Positions 1 through 8,561 of a stretch of 64,000 nt of DNA are shown in pieces. Positions within the stretch are counted from its first letter, which is position 1. Each line of letters opens with the position of its first letter. This stretch comes from Agromyces sp. CF514. GTDB lineage: Bacteria; Actinomycetota; Actinomycetes; Actinomycetales; Microbacteriaceae. Below the pieces are notes generated by a model. The model had not been told where the DNA came from and did not search any database. It saw only the letters and a program-made list of their open reading frames with translations. The stretch is taken from assembly GCF_900113185.1 (NCBI RefSeq), contig NZ_FOZD01000002.1, positions 1 through 64,000 of the forward strand, read 5' to 3'. Position numbers and translations under genes: made by a program.

Positions 1-86
1 ACACATTCCGAACCCGGAAGCTAAGACTCGCAGCGCCGATGGTACTGCAGGGGGGACCCTGTGGGAGAGTAGGACACCGCCGGACA
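1..86 (+). rRNA. rrf: 5S ribosomal RNA, 3' part
   Basis: The first ~86 bases are the 3' two thirds of a 5S rRNA. The conserved CCGAACCCGGAAGCTAAG block is at 9-26 and the helix ending GTGGGAGAGTAGGACACCGC at 61-80. A complete 5S is about 120 nt, so roughly 35 bases lie outside the window. It should be the end of a 16S-23S-5S operon transcribed rightward. The exact 3' end is estimated. Confidence 0.93.
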
Positions 87-95
87 ACCATTACC

Positions 96-132
96 AGGAA
101 GGCCACCCCACAGGGGTGGCCTTCCTGCATTT
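96..132 (+). terminator. Intrinsic terminator of the rRNA operon
   Basis: A perfect 14-bp stem (96-109 with 113-126) closes a 3-nt loop ten bases after the 5S gene and is followed by GCATTT. The position directly behind the rRNA makes it the operon terminator. The U-tract is short, as is usual in high-GC actinobacteria. Confidence 0.85.
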
Positions 133-156
133 AACAGCACCAACACACACGCACGG

Positions 157-207
157 CTCACACCGAACCTGGTGTGAGAAGGGCCGCCCCTCGGGGCGGC
201 CCTTCTT
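157..207. terminator. Second hairpin, probably shared by 5S and the convergent oxidoreductase gene
   Basis: A second near-perfect 14-bp stem (177-190 with 193-206) lies 15 bases from the stop of the leftward oxidoreductase gene. An 8-bp hairpin (157-164 with 171-178) overlaps its left foot, so the two cannot form at once. The site lies between convergent genes, so I read it as a bidirectional or back-up terminator. Confidence 0.65.
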
Positions 208-221
208 GCGTTGCAGCGGGA

Positions 222-2525
222 TCAGGCCGGTCGCTCGCGCGGCTCCAAGCGCACGATCACGGCCTTCGACACCGGAGTGTTCGAGCCCTCGGCCGCACTC
301 TCGAGCGGGACGAGCACGTTCGCCTCGGGGTAGTACGCGGCGGCGCATCCGCGGGCGGTGGGGTACGACACGAGGCGCTGGTTCGGGAGCACGCGATCGG
401 GCTGCCCGGGCCACTCGCTCACCACGTCGACGCGATCGCCGTCGGCCAGTCCGAGCTCGATGAGATCATCCGGGTGCACGAACACCACGTCGCGCCCCTT
501 CTTGATACCGCGGTAACGGTCGTTCAGCCCGTAGATGGTGGTGTTGAACTGATCGTGCGACCGGAGGGTCTGCAGGATCAGCCGGCCGGGTGGTCGCTCG
601 ACGTGCTCCAACTCGTTCACGGTCAGCATGGCCTTGCCGGAGATCGTGTCGAAGCGACGTTCGTCGCGCGGTCCGTTCGGCAGGACGAAGCCGCCCTCGC
701 GGCGGACATCCACGTTGAAGTCCGCGAACCCGGGCACCACGCGCGAGATGCGGTCGCGGATCAGGTCGTAGTCGCTCTCGAACTCCTGCCACGGAATGCC
801 GTGGCGGCCGCCGAGAGCGGCCTCCGCGAGCCGGCACACGATGGCGACCTCCGAGAGCAGGCCGTCGGCGACCGGCGGGATCGCGCCATGGCTCGCATGC
901 ACCGCGCAGACGCTGTCCTCGACGGAGACGAACTGCGGTCCGGTCGCCTGCAGGTCGATCTCGGTACGGCCGAGGGTCGGCAGGATGAGCGCCTCCTCCC
1001 CCGTCACGACGTGCGACCGGTTGAGCTTCGTCGACACCTGCACTGTGAGCTTCGCTCCGCGCATCGCGGCCTCGGCGACGGCCGTGTCGGAGATCGCGCC
1101 CACGAAGTTGCCGCCGAGTGCGATGAAGACGTCGATCTCGCCGTCGCGCAGGCCGTGCACGGTCTGCAGCGCGTCGGCCCCGTGCTTGCGCGGCACGGGG
1201 AAGGCGAACTCCCGCTCGAGCGCGGCCAGGAACGGCTCGGGCATCCGCTCCCAGATGCCCATCGTGCGGTCGCCCTGCACGTTGCTGTGCCCTCGGATCG
1301 GCGAGGCGCCCGCTCCGGGCTTGCCGATGTTGCCGCGGAGGAGCAGCAGGTTGACGATCTCCTTGATCGTCGCGACCCCCTTCTTCTGCTGGGTGAGGCC
1401 CATCGCCCAGGTGATGATGACGCGGTCGGCGGCGAGGTAGTCGGCGGCCAGGGCATCGATCTCGCCGACGTCGAGGCCGGTGGCTGCGGCGACATCCGCT
1501 TCGTCGAGGCCTGCGAGGTGGGCGCGCAGCGCGTCGAGGCCCGTCGTGTGCGCTGCGAGGAAGGCGTGGTCGAGCACGGTGCCCGGCGCAGCATCCTCGG
1601 CGTCGAGCACGCGCCTCGAGACGGCTTGGAGCAGCGCCATGTCACCGCCCGAGCGGATCTGCAGGAAGCGGTCGGCGATGACGGTGCCCTTGCCGATGAG
1701 GCCCCGCACCTTCTGCGGGTTCTTGTAGCGGACGAGGCCGGCCTCGGGCAGCACGTTCACCGAGACCACGCGCCCGCCATTGCGCTTGGACTCCTCGAGT
1801 GCCGTCAGCATGCGGGGGTGGTTGGTGCCGGGGTTCTGGCCCATCACGATCACGAGGTCCGCCGCGCCGAAGTCGTCGTAGGCGACGGTGGACTTGCCGA
1901 TGCCGATCGTCGCGTTCAGGGCGGTGCCGGTCGACTCGTGGCACATGTTCGAGCAGTCGGGCAGGTTGTTCGTTCCGAGGGCGCGCACGAACAGCTGGTA
2001 GAGGAACGCCGCCTCGTTCGAGGCCCGGCCGCTCGTGTAGAAGGCCGCGCGATCCGGCGAGTCGAGGGCGTTCAGGTGCTCTGCGACGCGTGCGAACGCG
2101 GCATCCCAGGAGATCGGTTCGTAGTGGTCGGAGCCCGCGGGCTTGTACACCGGCTCGGTCAGGCGCCCCTGCTGGCCGAGCCAGTACTCGCTGCGCTCGA
2201 GCAACGACGTCAGGGAGTGCTCGGCCCAGAAGGAACGCGGCACGGTGATCGGCGTGGCCTCCCAGGTGGTCGCCTTCATGCCGTTCTCGCAGAACTCGAG
2301 CACATTGCGGTGGCCGGGATCGGGCCACGCGCAGCTCATGCAGTCGAAGCCGTCCTTCTGGTTGATCGCGAGGGCAAGGCGTGCGGTGCGCGACAGGCCC
2401 ATGTGCGCGAGCGCGGGTTCCATCGAGTGCACGATGCCGGGGGCGCCGACGGCCCAGGTCTTGCGGTGCCCGACGGCGAGATCGGGATAGGGGCTCTCGG
2501 CCTGCTCGGTGTGCGGCTCGGTCAT
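222..2525 (-). CDS. FdhF/YdeP-family molybdopterin oxidoreductase
   Basis: 767 aa. This is a molybdopterin (bis-MGD) oxidoreductase of the formate-dehydrogenase-alpha-like FdhF/YdeP group, which runs to about 760 aa. A CMSCAWPDPG cysteine motif lies near residue 40; it is much shorter than the four-Cys FeS domain of true FdhF. The catalytic domain follows, with QNPGTNHPR, GGNFVGA and a C-terminal molydopterin dinucleotide-binding domain (HPDDLIELGLADGDRVDVV). There is no signal peptide, so it is cytoplasmic. It starts one base after the fdhD stop, so the two are co-transcribed, and FdhD would supply sulfur to its cofactor. The electron partner and true substrate are unknown; formate is only one possibility. 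The opposite strand is open across the whole gene, but that frame is a high-GC shadow. Confidence 0.9.
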   Translation of the reverse strand: MTEPHTEQAESPYPDLAVGHRKTWAVGAPGIVHSMEPALAHMGLSRTARLALAINQKDGFDCMSCAWPDPGHRNVLEFCENGMKATTWEATPITVPRSFWAEHSLTSLLERSEYWLGQQGRLTEPVYKPAGSDHYEPISWDAAFARVAEHLNALDSPDRAAFYTSGRASNEAAFLYQLFVRALGTNNLPDCSNMCHESTGTALNATIGIGKSTVAYDDFGAADLVIVMGQNPGTNHPRMLTALEESKRNGGRVVSVNVLPEAGLVRYKNPQKVRGLIGKGTVIADRFLQIRSGGDMALLQAVSRRVLDAEDAAPGTVLDHAFLAAHTTGLDALRAHLAGLDEADVAAATGLDVGEIDALAADYLAADRVIITWAMGLTQQKKGVATIKEIVNLLLLRGNIGKPGAGASPIRGHSNVQGDRTMGIWERMPEPFLAALEREFAFPVPRKHGADALQTVHGLRDGEIDVFIALGGNFVGAISDTAVAEAAMRGAKLTVQVSTKLNRSHVVTGEEALILPTLGRTEIDLQATGPQFVSVEDSVCAVHASHGAIPPVADGLLSEVAIVCRLAEAALGGRHGIPWQEFESDYDLIRDRISRVVPGFADFNVDVRREGGFVLPNGPRDERRFDTISGKAMLTVNELEHVERPPGRLILQTLRSHDQFNTTIYGLNDRYRGIKKGRDVVFVHPDDLIELGLADGDRVDVVSEWPGQPDRVLPNQRLVSYPTARGCAAAYYPEANVLVPLESAAEGSNTPVSKAVIVRLEPRERPA

Positions 2526-2526
2526 G

Positions 2527-3390
2527 TCAGCCCGCCGTCACGTGCTCGGCGGAGTGGCCTGCCGCGTGCTCGACGATGCGATCGGCTCCCGCGTAGACGA
2601 CCATCGAGTCGCCGCGCATGAAGCCGACGAGCGTGATGCCGGCCTGCTTCGCGTGCTCGACCGCGAGCGACGACGGTGCCGACACCGCGGCGAGCACCGG
2701 GATGCCGGCCATCGACGCTTTCTGGGTGAGTTCGAAGCTCGTGCGGCCCGAGACCTGGAGCACCATGCCCCGAAGGGGGAGCAGTCCCTCGCGGGCGGCC
2801 CAGCCGATGACCTTGTCGACGGCGTTGTGGCGCCCGACGTCTTCACGGAGCACGATCATCTCACCGGTGCGGCCGTCGAAGAGCGCGGCCGCGTGCAGGC
2901 CGCCGGTCTTCTCGAAGACCTCCTGCCCGGCACGGAGCCGGTCGGGGAATCGCACGAGCAGTTCGGCATCGACGCGGAGGCCGGCGTCGTCGACGGGGTG
3001 CGCGGTGCGCGTGTGGACGGCATCGATGCTCGCCTTGCCGCAGACGCCGCACGAACTCGAGACGTACGTGCTGCGCTGCGCCGCGGCATCCGGAATCGGG
3101 ACCCCGGCGGCGAGCGTGAGATCGAGCACGTTGTAGGTGTTCTCGCCGTCGGCCCCGGCGCAGTGGATCGCCGCGGCGACCTGATCGCCACGCGAGATCA
3201 CGCCCTCGGAGACGAGGAACCCGACCGCGAGGTCGATGTCGTGCCCCGGCGTGCGCATCGTGACCGCGAGCGGCACCCGCCCGACGCGGATCTCGAGCGG
3301 TTCCTCGACCGCGAGGAGGTCGTCGCGGCGGCTCGTGCGCCCGCCGACCGTGATTCTGGTGACCCGCGTCCGCGCGGTGATCCTGCCCAT
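2527..3390 (-). CDS. fdhD: Formate dehydrogenase accessory sulfurtransferase FdhD
   Basis: 287 aa. FdhD passes sulfur from a cysteine desulfurase to the molybdenum cofactor of formate-dehydrogenase-like enzymes. The family signature SSCGVCGKAS, with the two sulfur-carrying cysteines in CxxC spacing, is in the N-terminal half; VGRHNAVDKVIGWA and VSGRTSFELTQKA follow as expected for the cofactor-binding fold. Length is typical. It is the first gene of a two-gene operon with the downstream oxidoreductase (1-nt gap). AGGAAG just upstream of the ATG is a good ribosome binding site. Confidence 0.95.
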   Translation of the reverse strand: MGRITARTRVTRITVGGRTSRRDDLLAVEEPLEIRVGRVPLAVTMRTPGHDIDLAVGFLVSEGVISRGDQVAAAIHCAGADGENTYNVLDLTLAAGVPIPDAAAQRSTYVSSSCGVCGKASIDAVHTRTAHPVDDAGLRVDAELLVRFPDRLRAGQEVFEKTGGLHAAALFDGRTGEMIVLREDVGRHNAVDKVIGWAAREGLLPLRGMVLQVSGRTSFELTQKASMAGIPVLAAVSAPSSLAVEHAKQAGITLVGFMRGDSMVVYAGADRIVEHAAGHSAEHVTAG

Positions 3391-3504
3391 GCTTCCTGCC
3401 TACCACGCCCGGCCGTGCACGGGATGCGATGCGGGCGGAGGAGCGGGGTTCGCGGTGCGTGAACAGGGCTGCCATCGGCATCCGCCCTGTGGTGGGATGA
3501 CGAC

Positions 3505-4500
3505 ATGGACCTGCTCGTACTCGGCGGCACGCAATGGCTCGGACGCACGCTCGCCCAGGAGGCGCTGGCGCGCGGCCATCGGGTGACGTGCCTCGCACGC
3601 GGCACGACCGGCGAGGTGGCCGCGGGTGCGGCGCTCGTGCGTGCGGACCGCTCGGAGCCAGATGCCTACGCCGAGGTCGCGGGTCGTACGTGGGACACAC
3701 TGATCGACGTGACCCGTCAGCCCGGTTACGCACGCGCGGCGGCCAGGGAACTGGCCGGCTCGGTCGGCCACGCGACCTTCATCTCGTCGGGCAACGTCTA
3801 TGCGGCCCAGAACGAGCCGGCCGCCGACGAGCGGGCCGAGCTGCTGCCGCCGCTCGCCGCCGACGAGTCGACGCCCGAGACCTACGGCGAGGCGAAGTCC
3901 GCGATCGAGCAGGCGTACCGGGAGGCGTTCGGGGCCCGATTCCTGGCCATCCGGCCGGGCCTCATCGCCGGCCCCGGCGATGCTTCGGGTCGCAGCGGGT
4001 ACTGGGTCGCGCGCGCGGCTCGGGCGGTGCGCGACGGAGGCCCGGTGCTCGTGCCCGACGTGCTCGACGACGCAGCGCAGGCGGTGCACATCCAGGACCT
4101 CGTGCGATTCACCCTCGACAGCGTCGAACGCAACGCCACCGGCGCCTTCAACGTGGTCGGCGACCGCGGGACGTTCGGCGACTGGCTCGCGACGGCGACC
4201 GCCGTGGCCGGGTACGACGGCGAGGTCGTCGCGGCCTCGCCCGAGTGGCTCGCCGAGCAGGGCATCGCCGAGTGGTCGGGGCCGGAATCGCTGCCCCTGT
4301 GGATCCGCGACCCCGAGTGGCGCGCGTTCCAGGATCGCTCGAACGCGGCCGCGAAGCGCGCGGGCCTGGTGCTGAGGCCGGTCGAGCAGCTGCTCGAGGA
4401 GACCCTCGAGTGGGAACGCGAGCAGGGACTCGATCGCGAACGCCGCGCCGGGCTGTCCGCCGAGCGTGAGCGCGAGCTGCTCGGACTGCTGCGGGGTTAG
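3505..4500 (+). CDS. NAD-dependent epimerase/dehydratase-family protein
   Basis: 331 aa, extended SDR fold. The N-terminus MDLLVLGGTQWLGRTLAQEA has the dinucleotide-binding GGTxxLGR motif. A Y-x-x-x-K pair appears as TYGEAKSAIE near residue 132, and IRPGLIAGPGD marks the substrate-side loop. No signal or membrane segment. Relatives include UDP-sugar epimerases and plant-type chloroplast reductases; the substrate cannot be read from the sequence. It diverges from fdhD across 114 bp and precedes the hutG-like gene, which has its own promoter, so it is probably a single-gene unit. Confidence 0.85.
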   Translation: MDLLVLGGTQWLGRTLAQEALARGHRVTCLARGTTGEVAAGAALVRADRSEPDAYAEVAGRTWDTLIDVTRQPGYARAAARELAGSVGHATFISSGNVYAAQNEPAADERAELLPPLAADESTPETYGEAKSAIEQAYREAFGARFLAIRPGLIAGPGDASGRSGYWVARAARAVRDGGPVLVPDVLDDAAQAVHIQDLVRFTLDSVERNATGAFNVVGDRGTFGDWLATATAVAGYDGEVVAASPEWLAEQGIAEWSGPESLPLWIRDPEWRAFQDRSNAAAKRAGLVLRPVEQLLEETLEWEREQGLDRERRAGLSAERERELLGLLRG

Positions 4501-4514
4501 CGGGTTACGGATCC

Positions 4515-4530
4515 GTCCGGGATCGCAGAC
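4515..4530. promoter_or_regulatory. hut operator copy 1 (upstream of hutG-like gene)
   Basis: GTCCGGGATCGCAGAC, an imperfect palindrome. The same 16-bp element occurs upstream of hutU (25927-25942) and hutH (46588-46603). It differs from the perfect hutH copy at 2 of 16 positions. Its near edge is 55 nt from the start codon of the arginase-family gene, against 54 nt at the other two genes. Confidence 0.8.
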
Positions 4531-4573
4531 GCGAACCGACGCGGATGCCGCGCCCGCACGGCTCTGCGATCGG

Positions 4574-4579
4574 TAGCGT
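4574..4579 (+). promoter_or_regulatory. -10 element of a leaderless promoter
   Basis: TAGCGT ends exactly six bases before the ATG at 4586. The same hexamer with the same spacing stands before moaC-moaB at 16273. Transcription would start at or next to the ATG, giving a leaderless mRNA; there is no convincing Shine-Dalgarno. A clear -35 box is missing (CGCCCG at 17-bp spacing), which fits a promoter needing the activator site at 4515-4530. Confidence 0.6.
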
Positions 4580-4585
4580 GCTGCC

Positions 4586-5578
4586 ATGTCCACGCTCTCG
4601 CATGACCCGAGCTGGCCGCGCGCCGGCGGCTGGCCCGCATTCGATGCGACGGATGCCGCGGCATCCGTGGATCTCGCACTGCTCGGCGTTCCGGCCTGGC
4701 GCACCTCGCTCTCGCCGACGAGCGCGTATGCGACGCCGGCGGCGATCCGCGACGCGCTGCGGCGGTACAGTCCGGCGCTGATGCCGGACCGGACCGCGGG
4801 CGGCGCCGTGCTCGACCTGGTCGCGGCGGGCGAGGCGATGCCCGGAGCACCGCGCGGTCGGGGCGACGACGGGCTGGTGATCGTGGACGCGGGCGACATC
4901 GACGAGCCCGACGGACCCGAGGGAGAGGCGCGCACCCGCGCCGCGGTGGCGTCGGCGCTGGGTCGCGCCCGCGCGCTCATGGCGCTCGGCGGCGACAACT
5001 CGGTGACCGTCGCGACGGCGCTCGGGGCGTGGGGCGACGACCTCGGTCGCGCCGGTCTCGTCACGATCGACGCGCACTACGACCTGCGCGACGGCGTCTC
5101 GAACGGATCCCCGGTGCGCCGACTCGTCGAGGCCGGACTCGATCCGGCTCGCATCGTGCAGATCGGCATCGCCGACTTCGCGAACTCCGCGGCGTACGCG
5201 CGCCGCGCGGCGGACCTCGGCATCACCGTGATCCACCGCGACGAGTTGCACCACCGTGCACCGGCCGACGTCATGGCCGAAGCGCTCGGCATCGCCGGGG
5301 CCGCGGGGGGCCCGGTGCACCTCGACGTCGATGTGGACGTGTGCGATCGCTCGGTCGCACCGGCCTGCCCCGCGTCGGTGCCCGGTGGCATCGCGGCGTG
5401 GGAGCTGCGCGCACTCGTGCGCGCCGCGGCATCCGATGCCCGCGTGCGCAGCGCCGACCTCGTGGAGATCGACGCCACGACCGATGCTGCTGACCACCGC
5501 ACCGTGCGGCTCGCCGCACTCTGCGTGCTCGAGTTCGCGGCCGGTCTCGCGCTGCGCTCGGATGCGGCGGCGGGCTGA
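4586..5578 (+). CDS. hutG: Arginase-family hydrolase, probable formimidoylglutamase
   Basis: 330 aa, ureohydrolase (arginase/agmatinase/formimidoylglutamase) fold. Metal motifs visible: LGGDNSVT, where a metal-ligand His is normal and here is Asn; IDAHYDLRDG with D162, H164, D166; NGSPVRRL; and HLDVDVDVCDRS carrying the DxDxxD ligands. The C-terminal EIDATTDAADHRT matches the family's E-x-x-P/A-x-x-D end. The gene stands alone, but the 16-bp palindrome upstream is shared only with hutU and hutH, which is why I prefer formimidoylglutamase, the last step of histidine degradation to glutamate, over arginase or agmatinase. The missing His could change the metal content. Family membership is strong; the substrate is inferred from regulation. 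Confidence 0.72.
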   Translation: MSTLSHDPSWPRAGGWPAFDATDAAASVDLALLGVPAWRTSLSPTSAYATPAAIRDALRRYSPALMPDRTAGGAVLDLVAAGEAMPGAPRGRGDDGLVIVDAGDIDEPDGPEGEARTRAAVASALGRARALMALGGDNSVTVATALGAWGDDLGRAGLVTIDAHYDLRDGVSNGSPVRRLVEAGLDPARIVQIGIADFANSAAYARRAADLGITVIHRDELHHRAPADVMAEALGIAGAAGGPVHLDVDVDVCDRSVAPACPASVPGGIAAWELRALVRAAASDARVRSADLVEIDATTDAADHRTVRLAALCVLEFAAGLALRSDAAAG

Positions 5579-5623
5579 GCGGGCCCCGGTGCGGCGGGGC
5601 ATGGGCGGTGGCAGACTCGGCGC

Positions 5624-6115
5624 ATGAAGACGCTCATGCTCGTGCGCCACGCCAAGTCCGACTGGGGTCAACCCGGTCTCGCCGACCACGACCGCCCGCT
5701 CAACGAGCGAGGGATGCGCGATGCGCCCGCGGTGGGCGCGCGGCTCCGCGAACGCGGCTCGATCCCCGACGCGATCGTCTCGAGCACGGCGCTGCGGGCG
5801 CGCACCACGGCGGGACTCATCGCCGACGCGCTCGGCCCGACCGCGGCATCCGTCGAGCTCGACGACCGGCTCTACGGATCATCGCCGCAGACGATCCTGC
5901 GCGTCGTCGGGGACCTCGATGACGGCGTGCAGCGCGCCATGATCGTCGCGCACAACCCCGGCATGGCCGATCTCGCCTACGACCTGACCGAATCGATCGG
6001 CGAGATGCCGACCTGCGCGGTGCTCGAGCTCGACTTCGACATCGACGAATGGGCGGAGGTCGAGTTCCAGCCGCCGGTCGCGACGCGGTTCGACACGCCC
6101 CGCTCGGCCGGATAG
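5624..6115 (+). CDS. SixA-like histidine phosphatase
   Basis: 163 aa, histidine phosphatase superfamily, SixA branch. The phosphate-accepting histidine is in LVRHAKSDWG (H9), and the second catalytic histidine in IVAHNPGMADLAYDL. The length is right for the small single-domain SixA type, which removes phosphate from phosphohistidine proteins; the substrate here is unknown. The ATG at 5624 is preceded by CAGACT plus six bases, the same layout as the leaderless promoters elsewhere in the window. It converges with modC, separated by 18 bp. Confidence 0.88.
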   Translation: MKTLMLVRHAKSDWGQPGLADHDRPLNERGMRDAPAVGARLRERGSIPDAIVSSTALRARTTAGLIADALGPTAASVELDDRLYGSSPQTILRVVGDLDDGVQRAMIVAHNPGMADLAYDLTESIGEMPTCAVLELDFDIDEWAEVEFQPPVATRFDTPRSAG

Positions 6116-6133
6116 CAGACGCCGCTCCGGAAC

Positions 6134-6892
6134 TCAGGCATCGGATGCCGCGAGCATGCGCTGCACGTACGGCGTCGCCGGGTCGGCCCGGATCTCGTCG
6201 AGCGTGCCGCGCTGCGTCACCCGGCCGGCCTCGAGCACGAGCACGGAGTCGGCGAGCCGCGCCGCATCCGCTGGACTGTGGGTGACGAGCACCGTCGCCC
6301 CGCCGAACTCGCGCACGTGCGTGGCGAGCTCGGCGCGCATGTCGGCCCGTACTTCGACGTCGAGCGCCGACATCGGCTCGTCGAGCAGCAGCACGTCGGG
6401 CTCCGCCGCGAGCGTGCGAGCCAGTGCGGCGCGCTGGCGCTGCCCGCCCGAGAGCTCGGCCGGCAGCCGATCGGCCAGCGAGACGAGGTCGTAGCGCTCG
6501 AGCCACGGCTGCGCGGCTTCGCGGGCCGCTGAGCGCGGACCCCGCATGCGCGCCGCGAACGCGACGTTGTCGCGCACGCTCAGGTGCGGGAACAGCACGT
6601 AGTCCTGGAACACCACGCCCACCCGACGGCGCTCGGGCGGCAGGGCATCGATGCGCCGTCCGCCGATCGCGATCTGGCCGGAGTCGAGCGGCACGAGCCC
6701 TGCGATCGCCGAGAGGACACTCGACTTGCCCGCGCCGTTCGGCCCGATGATCGCGAGCGGGCGGCCGGGCTGCACGTCGAATGCAGCGGCGATGCGCGTC
6801 CGGCCGAAGCTCAGCGCGACGGAGACCTCGAGCCCGGGGCGGTCGCCGGCGGCATCCGTCGGTCGAGCGGCTGGGCCGATGCGCTCGCTCAT
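6134..6892 (-). CDS. modC: Molybdate ABC transporter ATPase ModC
   Basis: 252 aa ABC ATPase. Walker A is IIGPNGAGKSSVLSAIAG, the Q-loop is VGVVFQDYVLFPHLSVRDN, the signature is LSGGQRQRAALAR, Walker B is DVLLLDEPMSALD and the H-loop is VLVTHSPAD. It lacks the C-terminal Mop/TOBE regulatory domain of E. coli ModC; a TOBE domain is instead found in the regulator gene at the head of the operon. The ATG overlaps the modB stop by 4 nt. Role: powers molybdate uptake together with ModA and ModB. Confidence 0.93.
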   Translation of the reverse strand: MSERIGPAARPTDAAGDRPGLEVSVALSFGRTRIAAAFDVQPGRPLAIIGPNGAGKSSVLSAIAGLVPLDSGQIAIGGRRIDALPPERRRVGVVFQDYVLFPHLSVRDNVAFAARMRGPRSAAREAAQPWLERYDLVSLADRLPAELSGGQRQRAALARTLAAEPDVLLLDEPMSALDVEVRADMRAELATHVREFGGATVLVTHSPADAARLADSVLVLEAGRVTQRGTLDEIRADPATPYVQRMLAASDA

Positions 6893-7707
6893 GCCGTCGC
6901 CCCCGGAAGCCAGCGATCGCGGAGCGTGAGCAGCACGACGATCGAGACTGCGAGCAGCAGCAGGGCGAGCGCGACGGCCTCGTCGGGGTCGGTCTGCATG
7001 GCGAGGTAGCTCGCGATCGGCAGTGTGCGGGTCGTGCCGGGCAGCGAGCCCGCGAACGTGATGGTCGCACCGAACTCGCCGAGGGCGCGCGTGAAGCAGA
7101 GCACTCCGCCGGCGGCCACGCCGGGCGCGACCAGCGGCAGGGTCACGTGCCGGAACACCTGCCAGCGAGAGGCGCCGAGCGTGGCCGCGGCGAGCTCCGT
7201 GCGCCGGTCGGAGGAGCGCAGGGCGCCCTCGACCGCGAAGACGAGGAAGGGCAGCGCGACGAAGACCTGCGCGATCACGACCGCCCCCGTCGTGAACGGG
7301 ATCGTGATGCCGAACGCCTCGTCGAGCCACTGCCCGAGAAGCCCCCGGCGCCCCAGCAGCATGAGCAGGGCGATGCCGCCGACGACCGGTGGCAGCACGA
7401 GCGGCACCGTGACGGCGGCGCGCAGCAGGCGGCGGGGCAGTACCGGCCACGCCTCCGCGTGCGCGATGAGCGCCGCGAGCGGGATGCCGAGCACGAGGCA
7501 GATCGCGGTCGCCAGCACGGCCGTCGTGAACGACAGCACGAGCGCGTCGAGCACGGCACTGCTCGCGAGCAGCTCCGGCAGGTCCGCCCACGGCGCCCGC
7601 ACCACGAGGGCGACGAGCGGCAGCACGAGCACCGCGAGGCCGACGACGGCGATCGCGGTGACCGGCCAGGCGAGGCGCCCGGCGATTCGTGCCGCCGCTC
7701 GGGCCAC
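6889..7707 (-). CDS. modB: Molybdate ABC transporter permease ModB
   Basis: 272 aa integral membrane protein with about five to six hydrophobic segments and the binding-protein-dependent transport signature ATLGASRWQVFRHVTLPL that contacts ModC. I choose the GTG at 7707, which shares one base with the modA stop (TAGTG). The reading frame is open far upstream, but only because it is a shadow of modA. Sits between modA and modC in one operon. Confidence 0.92.
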   Translation of the reverse strand: MARAAARIAGRLAWPVTAIAVVGLAVLVLPLVALVVRAPWADLPELLASSAVLDALVLSFTTAVLATAICLVLGIPLAALIAHAEAWPVLPRRLLRAAVTVPLVLPPVVGGIALLMLLGRRGLLGQWLDEAFGITIPFTTGAVVIAQVFVALPFLVFAVEGALRSSDRRTELAAATLGASRWQVFRHVTLPLVAPGVAAGGVLCFTRALGEFGATITFAGSLPGTTRTLPIASYLAMQTDPDEAVALALLLLAVSIVVLLTLRDRWLPGATA

Positions 7708-8561
7708 TACGGGGTTCCGAAGCCGTAGGCGTCGAGCGTCTCGCGGCCGGCCTCGCCCGTGACGAACGCGACGAACGCGGTCGCTGCCGCGGACCGAGCC
7801 GCATCGGCATCGGCTTGGGCGTCGGCGCTCGCATCGGCGATCGCGGCGATCGGGTAGCGGTTGACCACCTCGTCGGCACCCTCGACCTCGATGCCCTCGA
7901 CGTCGTCTCCGGCGGCCTGCACGTCGGTGCGATACACGAGCGCCGCGTCGACCTCGCCGAGCGAGACCTTGGTGAGCACCGCCTTGACGTCGGACTCGAG
8001 CGTGTCGGGCGCTGCGGTGATGCCTTCGTTCGCCAACAGCTTCGCCGAGGCCGCACCGCAGGGCACCGACTCGTCGCAGAGCGCGATGCGCAGGTCGGGG
8101 TTCGCGAGGTCTTCGAGACCGGTGACGCCCGCCGGGTTGCCGGCCGGGACGACGAGCTCGAGCGTGTTCGTGGCGAAGATCACCGGGTCTTCGGCGAGCC
8201 CGGCGTCGACGACCTGCTGCATGGGCGGCTCGGCGGCCGAGGCGAACACGTCGGCCGGCGCTCCCTCGGTGATCTGCGTCGCGAGCGCCCCGCTGCCGCC
8301 GTAGCTCACGGTGATCTCGACGCTCGGGTTCGCGGCCTCGAACTGGGTCGCGAGGTCGTCGAAGGCCTCGGTGAGGGATGCCGCGGCGAGCACGGTCACC
8401 TCGGCCGCCGCGAGGTCGGGGGCCGCCGAGCCGGTCGCGGCGGGAGCGTTCGGGTCCTCGTCGCCCGATCCGCCGGTGGCGCATCCGGCGAGGGCGAGCG
8501 CGACGAGTGCGGCGGCCGCGAGGCCGGTGGTCGTGCGAAGGGTCGTGGGGGTTCGGGTCAT
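7707..8561 (-). CDS. modA: Molybdate-binding lipoprotein ModA
   Basis: 284 aa. Lipoprotein signal peptide with lipobox ALAGC (Cys near residue 27), followed by a short Gly/Asp/Ala-rich linker and a periplasmic-binding-protein fold typical of ModA: VTVLAAASLTEAFDDLATQF at the start, then SYGGSGALATQI, ADVFASA and VYRTDV. It would capture molybdate or tungstate outside the membrane and hand it to ModB. Overlaps the upstream regulator gene by 4 nt and modB by 1 nt. Confidence 0.94.
   Translation of the reverse strand: MTRTPTTLRTTTGLAAAALVALALAGCATGGSGDEDPNAPAATGSAAPDLAAAEVTVLAAASLTEAFDDLATQFEAANPSVEITVSYGGSGALATQITEGAPADVFASAAEPPMQQVVDAGLAEDPVIFATNTLELVVPAGNPAGVTGLEDLANPDLRIALCDESVPCGAASAKLLANEGITAAPDTLESDVKAVLTKVSLGEVDAALVYRTDVQAAGDDVEGIEVEGADEVVNRYPIAAIADASADAQADADAARSAAATAFVAFVTGEAGRETLDAYGFGTP

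Noticed and set aside
157-206. Regulatory switch formed by the two overlapping hairpins behind the 5S gene
   Set aside because: They lie between convergent transcripts and after one terminator already; a simple back-up terminator explains them.
174-2621. Long rightward open frame of more than 800 codons opposite the FdhF-like gene
   Set aside because: It is antisense to a gene with clear family motifs, has no homology-like features and reflects the lack of stop codons in high-GC DNA. The same applies to the long antisense frames over the MMPL, hutU, phosphate and WxL genes.
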